From Halobacteria archaeon (GTDB lineage Bacteria; Pseudomonadota; Gammaproteobacteria; UBA9214): 6,286 nt of DNA. The stretch lies in the NCBI GenBank assembly GCA_013041945.1, contig JABDRC010000111.1, positions 1 to 6,286 on the forward strand, in the 5' to 3' direction. This document shows positions 1 through 3,691 of the stretch, in pieces. Each line of letters opens with the position of its first letter. Position 1 is the stretch's first letter. Both the position numbers and the translations under genes were made by a program. The notes under the pieces were generated by a model that had not been told where the DNA came from, searched no databases, and saw only the letters and a program-made list of their open reading frames with translations.

Positions 1-916
1 TCGGGTAGGTAAGGGTGACTTCGTTGACATCCTTGGCGCCGAAGTTGAACAGCTTCACGCGGGATGTGATCTTGCTGCCCAGCGCCGGGTCGCCGAGTTC
101 GCTGGAGACGATATCGCAGCGGGTGACTTTGCCGCTGGGTGCGATGGTCAGGCGCAGCACCATCTTGCCCTGCAGGTCCGGGTTTTTGCGCAACGCACGG
201 TTGTAGACGCTGTAGATCGAGCCCTTGTTGCGGTCGAAGATCATCTGGATCTCCTCGATGCTGCGTCCGGCCGAGCGGCTGCCCTTGCCCTTGCCGCCGA
301 CGCTGCCGGTCTCGGCATTACCGGCCGGGCTCTGTACGGTGGTGGTGGAGCGGCCGGCCAGCGAACCGCCGCCGGTATTGCGGCTGAGCGATGCTGTCTT
401 GATGCCGCCACTGGAGCTGGTGGTGCCCGCGGTCAGGATCGCGCGCTCGGTCTTGCTTGCCTTGCCGCCGGCCTGGGACAGATTCTTGTTGCTGAAACTT
501 TTGGTTACCGTGTTCTGGCGCAGGTCTGACAGTGAATCGCTCAGTGCCAGCAGCCCGGACTTCTCGGCCTTCTGTCGCGCCGTGACCCTGGGCTTCACCG
601 GTTTCGGTTTGTTGACCACCACCTTTTTCGGTTTCTTCACCGGCTTCGGTTTTTCCGCCTTTTTCGGCAGCGGTTTTTTCACCTCAACTTTCGGCGGTGG
701 TGGCGGCTTGATGATTTCCTTTTCGAAGATCAATTTTGCCAGCCGCGGCGGATTCTCCTCCACCGGTTTTTCTATTTCCGGCAACGGCAGGAACGGCATG
801 AGCAGGCCGAGCGTGAGTGCGATCAGCAGGTTATTGCGAACGATGCGGTTGAAGCGCCGGTCGTCGTCGTTCGCCAAACCCCACGTCATATAGAAACTCA
901 GCGCCCCTGCCGGCAT
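1..916 (-). CDS. TonB-like protein with AgmX/PglI-type C-terminal domain (3' end cut by window)
   Basis: Proposed energy-transducing arm of the envelope motor. I translated 305 codons that stay open to the window edge. The last residues seen (EVTLTYP) match the point where this family normally ends with a few more residues (YPIDFLP-like), so only a handful of codons should be missing. Layout: a short cytoplasmic N-terminus (1-28), one membrane helix (about 29-46, LLIALTLGLLMPFLPLP), a proline/lysine-rich arm (70-109) with PPPPP and repeated KPKPVK units, a Gly/Ser/Thr-rich linker (about 147-218), and a C-terminal globular domain (218-305) with RSIEEIQMIFDRNKGSIYSVY and GKMVLRLTIAPSGKVTRC. This is TonB architecture with the C-terminal domain found in Myxococcus AgmX (GltJ) and PglI (GltG); the cytoplasmic domains of those large proteins are absent. 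The start is well supported: ATG at 916 overlaps the upstream stop as TGATG and has GGAGGA six bases before it. A later Met10 has no comparable ribosome site. Product class confident; cellular target unknown. Confidence 0.9.
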   Translation of the reverse strand, partial: MPAGALSFYMTWGLANDDDRRFNRIVRNNLLIALTLGLLMPFLPLPEIEKPVEENPPRLAKLIFEKEIIKPPPPPKVEVKKPLPKKAEKPKPVKKPKKVVVNKPKPVKPRVTARQKAEKSGLLALSDSLSDLRQNTVTKSFSNKNLSQAGGKASKTERAILTAGTTSSSGGIKTASLSRNTGGGSLAGRSTTTVQSPAGNAETGSVGGKGKGSRSAGRSIEEIQMIFDRNKGSIYSVYNRALRKNPDLQGKMVLRLTIAPSGKVTRCDIVSSELGDPALGSKITSRVKLFNFGAKDVNEVTLTYP

Positions 917-1422
917 CAGACTTCCTCCAGGGGCTTCTGCATGACCGCCAGCGATACGCGGTGGTAGCCGGCTTCGACGCAGGTCGCCATGACCTTTTTC
1001 AGCAGGCTGAAGGGAATGGTTTTGTCGCCCATGATGGTGGCTTCCACTTTCACAGGCTCGTCGGAGCGCTTTTTCTGCAGGGCCACGGTGAGCTCACTGC
1101 TCAACGCGGTCTTCAACGGTGCATAGGTTGGACCCCTGGTATTCATGACAGCTTCAACCGGTGCAATGACCTTGCCATGCAGCAGGACATTATCCGGATT
1201 GATCATGATCACAACGGTCACCCGGGGCTGCTCCTCGGACACCGATTCCGGTAAAACCACGGACTTGTGTGTCGGCAGCACTTCGCCATCGGACGAGTTC
1301 ACCAGCAGGAAAAATACCAGGATGGTGAAGATATCCATCAGCGAGACTAGATTGATTCCCAGGGCGCTGCGCTTGCGCTTGTGGTGCTTCTCCATCCGCA
1401 GTGCGCGGCGTGACATTTTCAT
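916..1422 (-). CDS. ExbD/TolR-family stator protein (Asp-bearing copy)
   Basis: 168 residues, within the usual ExbD/TolR size range. It is an inner-membrane protein that, with the ExbB/TolQ-type protein, forms a channel using proton flow to drive a periplasmic arm. A basic cytoplasmic N-terminus (KHHKRKRS) precedes one membrane helix at about 23-42 (INLVSLMDIFTILVFFLLVN). Asp30 in LMDIF sits where E. coli ExbD Asp25 and TolR Asp23 carry protons, so this copy should be proton-competent. The rest is a periplasmic domain ending in the ExbD-like pattern FSLLKKVMATCVEAGYHRVS. The start ATG at 1422 overlaps the stop of the other ExbD gene by four bases (ATGA), and a GAGG lies about 11 bases upstream; Met3 is a possible but less favoured start. 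Its role resembles that of AglQ/AglS in the Myxococcus motor, but which one it corresponds to cannot be told from here. Confidence 0.93.
   Translation of the reverse strand: MKMSRRALRMEKHHKRKRSALGINLVSLMDIFTILVFFLLVNSSDGEVLPTHKSVVLPESVSEEQPRVTVVIMINPDNVLLHGKVIAPVEAVMNTRGPTYAPLKTALSSELTVALQKKRSDEPVKVEATIMGDKTIPFSLLKKVMATCVEAGYHRVSLAVMQKPLEEV
923..928 (-). promoter_or_regulatory. ribosome binding site for the TonB-like gene
   Basis: GGAGGA on the minus strand lies six bases before the ATG at 916, inside the last codons of the upstream ExbD gene. It fixes Met1 rather than Met10 as the start. With the TGATG stop/start overlap it suggests that translation is coupled to the ExbD gene but can also initiate independently. 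Confidence 0.75.
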
Positions 1423-1940
1423 TTGCCGGCCATCCTCGTGTTCGCGTTCGTGATCGGTGCGTCACCGATTGCGATTTCTGGGAACAGCTCCGCGCTTTGA
1501 ACGCTGCCCGCTACCACGACCTGTGCGACCCGCACCCGGTCCATGACCTGTACGAGCGTGTCGTAGGGGGTATCGCTCTCCAGCAGCAGGGTGGCCTCGA
1601 GCTTCTCGGGGAAGCGCGCCTTGATCTGCTGCAACAGCTGCGAGAGCTGTTCGTAGTCGTATTCACCGTTCACCCGGGGCAGGCGCCTTACCAGCCCGCC
1701 CTCGCGGTCACCCACGGCAATACTGTCGCCGCGCACGATGATCTCCAGGTTGAACAGCGGTTCCTGGATATTCTGCTGGTGCTCGGCCGCAGCCGGCAGG
1801 CTGAGTTCCAGCACGGTCATGCGCGAGAACACGGCCGTGATCAGCAGGAACGGCACCAGTATCACCATCAGGTTCATGAAGGCGGTGATATTGATGTCCG
1901 CCGGCTCGTGTTGCCGCCGGCGATGCAGACGGTTTCTCAT
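1419..1940 (-). CDS. ExbD/TolR-family protein with Asn at the proton-carrying position
   Basis: 173 residues. It has the ExbD/TolR plan: basic N-terminus (RNRLHRRRQ), one membrane helix at about 16-38 (INITAFMNLMVILVPFLLI), and a periplasmic domain of about 135 residues. The INITAF lead-in aligns with the INVTPL-type motif before the channel Asp of classical ExbD/TolR, but the critical residue here is Asn23 (codon AAC at 1872-1874) in FMNLM. This copy probably cannot shuttle protons and may act as a structural or asymmetric partner of the Asp-bearing ExbD encoded just downstream. ExbD proteins work as dimers within the ExbB ring, so an Asn/Asp heterodimer is plausible, though this is inference. 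ATG at 1940 overlaps the ExbB stop as ATGA; GGAG lies about 10 bases upstream. It shares little sequence with the second ExbD outside the helix, so this is not a recent duplication. Confidence 0.92.
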   Translation of the reverse strand: MRNRLHRRRQHEPADINITAFMNLMVILVPFLLITAVFSRMTVLELSLPAAAEHQQNIQEPLFNLEIIVRGDSIAVGDREGGLVRRLPRVNGEYDYEQLSQLLQQIKARFPEKLEATLLLESDTPYDTLVQVMDRVRVAQVVVAGSVQSAELFPEIAIGDAPITNANTRMAGK

Positions 1941-2593
1941 CCGGGATTTGCTCCGCCGCTGACCGGGCTATCTGTCAGGCTGTTGAGAAACTTCACCGAG
2001 GCCATCTCCAGGCTATCGACCATTTGCGTGGTCTTGGTCTGCAGCACGGCATAGAGCAGCAGCAGCGGGATGGCGACCATCAGGCCGAAGGCCGTGGTGT
2101 TCATCGCCACCGAAATACTGGCGGACAGCATGTCGGCCTTCTCCGACGGGTTGGCCGAGGCCACCGCGGTGAAGGCCTGGATCAGGCCGATGATGGTGCC
2201 GAGCAGGCCGAGCAGCGTGGCAATATTGGCGAAGGTCGCCAGGTAGCCGGTGCGCTTTTCGAGATTCGGAACCGTTTCCATCAGGCCCTCTTCCATCGCG
2301 ATCTCGACATCATCGCGGCGGCGCGAGGTGCGTGCGCGACTCAGGCCGTAGCTGAAGATATGGCTGATGGCCGAACGTGATTTTTCGGTCAACAGCGCCA
2401 CCTGCATCAGATCGCCCTTTGCAAGATGCGGTTGAATCCTCTTCCACAGACGGTGGTTGCTGGACCGCGCCACACTGAGATAAAACCAGCGCTCGATCGC
2501 AATCGCCATGCCCAGTGCCAGCACGATGACGATTGGATACATGAAGATACCGCCGGACTGGAAGAATCCGACCACGGTGTTATACATATCCAT
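1937..2593 (-). CDS. MotA/TolQ/ExbB-family proton-channel protein
   Basis: 218 residues, close to the usual TolQ/ExbB size. Three membrane helices are visible: about 16-37 (IFMYPIVIVLALGMAIAIER), about 118-142 with the family signature LLGLLGTIIGLIQAF, and about 158-184 with NTTAFGLMVAIPLLLLY. A cytoplasmic domain lies between helices one and two, including LEKRTGYLATFANIATLLG just before the second. Thr133 and Thr167 match the conserved pore threonines of TolQ/ExbB. The helix-three Glu of E. coli ExbB (Glu176) and TolQ (Glu173) aligns with Val162 here, five residues before the Thr. The protein would form the ring around the ExbD helices in the inner membrane, like AglR of the Myxococcus motor. 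It is the first gene after a 114-base gap. Start ATG at 2593 has AGGAG seven bases upstream; the next Met (residue 3) is not preferred. Confidence 0.94.
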   Translation of the reverse strand: MDMYNTVVGFFQSGGIFMYPIVIVLALGMAIAIERWFYLSVARSSNHRLWKRIQPHLAKGDLMQVALLTEKSRSAISHIFSYGLSRARTSRRRDDVEIAMEEGLMETVPNLEKRTGYLATFANIATLLGLLGTIIGLIQAFTAVASANPSEKADMLSASISVAMNTTAFGLMVAIPLLLLYAVLQTKTTQMVDSLEMASVKFLNSLTDSPVSGGANPG

Positions 2594-2600
2594 AGTGATA

Positions 2601-2605
2601 CTCCT
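2601..2605 (-). promoter_or_regulatory. ribosome binding site for the ExbB-type gene
   Basis: AGGAG on the minus strand with a seven-base spacer to the ATG at 2593. This gene does not overlap its upstream neighbour, so it relies on this site for initiation. The site also selects Met1 over Met3. Confidence 0.75.
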
Positions 2606-2672
2606 GTTGCTTCCCCTTGGAAGGTGGCTTGCCGTGCCATGTCACTTTTGTCCTTATCGACATGCCATTGGC

Positions 2673-2696
2673 AAGGTTTACACGCCTTGTAACCTT
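2673..2696 (-). repeat. inverted repeat / hairpin in the intergenic gap
   Basis: On the plus strand AAGGTTTACA (2673-2682) pairs with TGTAACCTT (2688-2696) across a five-base loop, with one bulged T. In a leftward transcript it would form a hairpin of about nine pairs just after the small exported gene. No run of U follows, so it is not a standard Rho-independent terminator. It may be a weak attenuator, an mRNA-stabilising end or an operator. Confidence 0.45.
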
Positions 2697-2707
2697 ATAT
2701 CCCCGGC

Positions 2708-3058
2708 TCATTCAGAACTGTGAACTGCCTCATAGTATTCAAGTTCTCTGAGAAACACGTCACGGTCGATGGGTGCAAGGATCTCATCGACCAGGCTGTT
2801 CAGCGGCCGCCCGGCGAGATCGCCCGCCTCGGCCGATTTCCACGGCACGATATGCAATGCCTTGGGCAGCTCCTGGCTGCCGGTAATGGTGGCGCCCTCC
2901 AGATCGAGCTGATCGGCGGCGTGGACTGGCGCAATCCACAACAAGCTGATCAGGCAGATCACCGATAATTTCGCAGGAGCGCAGGCATGCGCGAATAAAT
3001 GTGCCAGATTCATTCGCGGACAATGTCCGCTCCTGCAGGTGCTGTTCTGCAGGTTCAT
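2708..3058 (-). CDS. small exported protein of unknown function, signal peptide region interrupted by a REPIN-like repeat
   Basis: 116 residues from the ATG at 3058, whose ATGA overlaps the stop of the TPR lipoprotein gene and which has GGAGG seven bases upstream (3066-3070). From that start the first 30 residues are an unusually long, Cys- and His-containing lead, followed by a hydrophobic core (31-45, LSVICLISLLWIAPV) and a likely signal-peptidase site after Ala47 (VHA-AD). Residues 8-29 are encoded by the palindromic repeat at 2973-3036. Met16 (ATG at 3013) would give a more ordinary signal peptide but lies inside the repeat. The mature part is about 69 residues, with LPKALHIVPW, GDLAGRPLNSLVDEILAP and RDVFLRELEYYEAV as the most family-like stretches. 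I recall similar small proteins beside TPR/ExbB clusters in gammaproteobacteria but know no function. It is probably periplasmic, possibly linking TPR and motor parts. Confidence is high that it is a gene, lower for the exact start. Confidence 0.8.
   Translation of the reverse strand: MNLQNSTCRSGHCPRMNLAHLFAHACAPAKLSVICLISLLWIAPVHAADQLDLEGATITGSQELPKALHIVPWKSAEAGDLAGRPLNSLVDEILAPIDRDVFLRELEYYEAVHSSE
2973..3036. repeat. REPIN-like element: two REP-type palindromes in inverted orientation
   Basis: Plus strand: the left half (2973-2996) begins GCAGGAGC and ends CGCGAAT; the right half (3012-3036) is its inverted counterpart, beginning ATTCGCG and ending GCTCCTGC. They are separated by about 15 bases. 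Each half has its own small hairpin: GCGCA/TGCGC around GGCA on the left, GCGGAC/GTCCGC around AAT on the right. Outer blocks are conserved while inner stems differ but still pair, which is typical of REP sequences mobilised by RAYT (TnpA-REP) transposases. The pattern resembles the GTAGGAGCG...CGCGAA-type REPs of Pseudomonas and relatives. The 64-base element lies wholly inside the coding region of the small exported protein. Family identity is from memory; the palindromic structure is seen directly. Confidence 0.75.
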
Positions 3059-3687
3059 TTCCCGGCCTCCGCAGTCATCTTCTCGGGTTTTGTTGCCGGG
3101 ACCTGTTCGCGTAACTTCGCGATCCACTGCTGCAACTGCGCATCATCGGATTTCGTCAATTGCTGATAGCGCTCATAGTGTGTCAATGCGAGTACCGGGT
3201 CCGGCAGGTAACGGTCATGCAGCAGGGCAAGATTCCAGTGCAGGTCGGCGTGATCCGGCGATCTTTCCAGGCCGGCGTTGTAAGCGGCGCGTGCCTTCTC
3301 CAGGTGGCCGCTGCGGCGATACAGCATGCCCAGCTGGTTCCAGGCCTCGGCCATGCCGGCATCGGCATCCAGCGCTGCCTTGAAGGCTGCCTCGGCGGCA
3401 GTGCTGTCGCCAAGCATGGTTCTGACGATACCGAGATTGACCCAGGGTCCGGGCAGCTTCGGTCTTGCGGCAGTAAGATGTTCGAGTTCTTCCGCCGCCT
3501 TGTGCCAGTCCTCTTTTGCCATGAGGGCCAGGACATAGCGATGCTTGCCTTCGGCATCCTTCACCGGTGCCGCAGGTTTCGACGGTGTATCGCTGGTCGG
3601 CATGACATTGTTGTCAACGGGTGCACTGGCGCAGCCGGACAGTAATGCGGCTGCCAGCACGAGTGCCAGCAGCGGTCCCTTGTTCAT
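3055..3687 (-). CDS. TPR-repeat outer-membrane lipoprotein
   Basis: 210 residues from the ATG at 3687. The N-terminus (MNKGPLLALVLAAALLSGC) is a clear lipoprotein signal with lipobox LSGC and lipidated Cys19. Ala20 at position +2 gives no inner-membrane retention signal, so outer-membrane anchoring is expected. After a Pro-rich spacer (about 23-45) come about four TPR units: roughly 48-79, 80-113 (WVNLGIVRTMLGDSTAAEAA), 114-147 (AWNQLGMLYRRSGHLEKARA) and 148-178 (LHWNLALLHDRY). TPRs bind partner proteins, so this is a likely scaffold for the large TPR protein or the TonB-like arm. It resembles the small TPR lipoproteins next to Tol/Ton-like clusters and, by position, Myxococcus GltE (AglT). 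The start is four bases after the upstream stop with no strong ribosome site. An alternative ATG at 3711 has a better one, adds eight residues (MWPNFAEY) and leaves the mature protein unchanged. Confidence 0.9.
   Translation of the reverse strand: MNKGPLLALVLAAALLSGCASAPVDNNVMPTSDTPSKPAAPVKDAEGKHRYVLALMAKEDWHKAAEELEHLTAARPKLPGPWVNLGIVRTMLGDSTAAEAAFKAALDADAGMAEAWNQLGMLYRRSGHLEKARAAYNAGLERSPDHADLHWNLALLHDRYLPDPVLALTHYERYQQLTKSDDAQLQQWIAKLREQVPATKPEKMTAEAGK
3066..3070 (-). promoter_or_regulatory. ribosome binding site for the small exported protein
   Basis: GGAGG on the minus strand sits seven bases before the ATG at 3058, within the last codons of the TPR lipoprotein gene. It favours that start over Met16 at 3013, which has no comparable site and lies in the REPIN-like hairpin. 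Confidence 0.6.
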
Positions 3688-3691
3688 ATAT

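Larger units (their letters stand above)
2594..2707 (-). promoter_or_regulatory. intergenic gap, possible internal promoter or operator for the motor genes
   Basis: This 114-base gap is the only sizeable break in the gene row. A weak promoter-like pair reads leftward: TTCACA at 2719-2724 (inside the end of the upstream gene) and TATAAG at 2694-2699, separated by 19 bases, which is longer than ideal. The -10-like box overlaps an inverted repeat (2673-2696), and a second palindrome, TGCCA-T-TGGCA, sits at 2663-2673. Both could be operators. Nothing here proves a promoter; read-through from upstream would serve as well. Confidence 0.25.

Noticed and set aside
225..893. A 222-residue open frame on the plus strand opposite the TonB-like gene
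   Set aside because: It is antisense to a well-supported gene, and its Phe/Gly-rich composition is just the complement of the Lys/Pro and Ser/Gly codons. It has no recognisable domain.
1401..2054. A 217-residue plus-strand open frame across the ExbD/ExbB junction
   Set aside because: It crosses two well-identified minus-strand genes and has the Gln/His-rich composition of a shadow frame.
2673..2696. Rho-independent terminator after the small exported gene
   Set aside because: The stem is AT-rich with a bulge, and no U-run follows on the minus strand. It is kept only as an inverted repeat.
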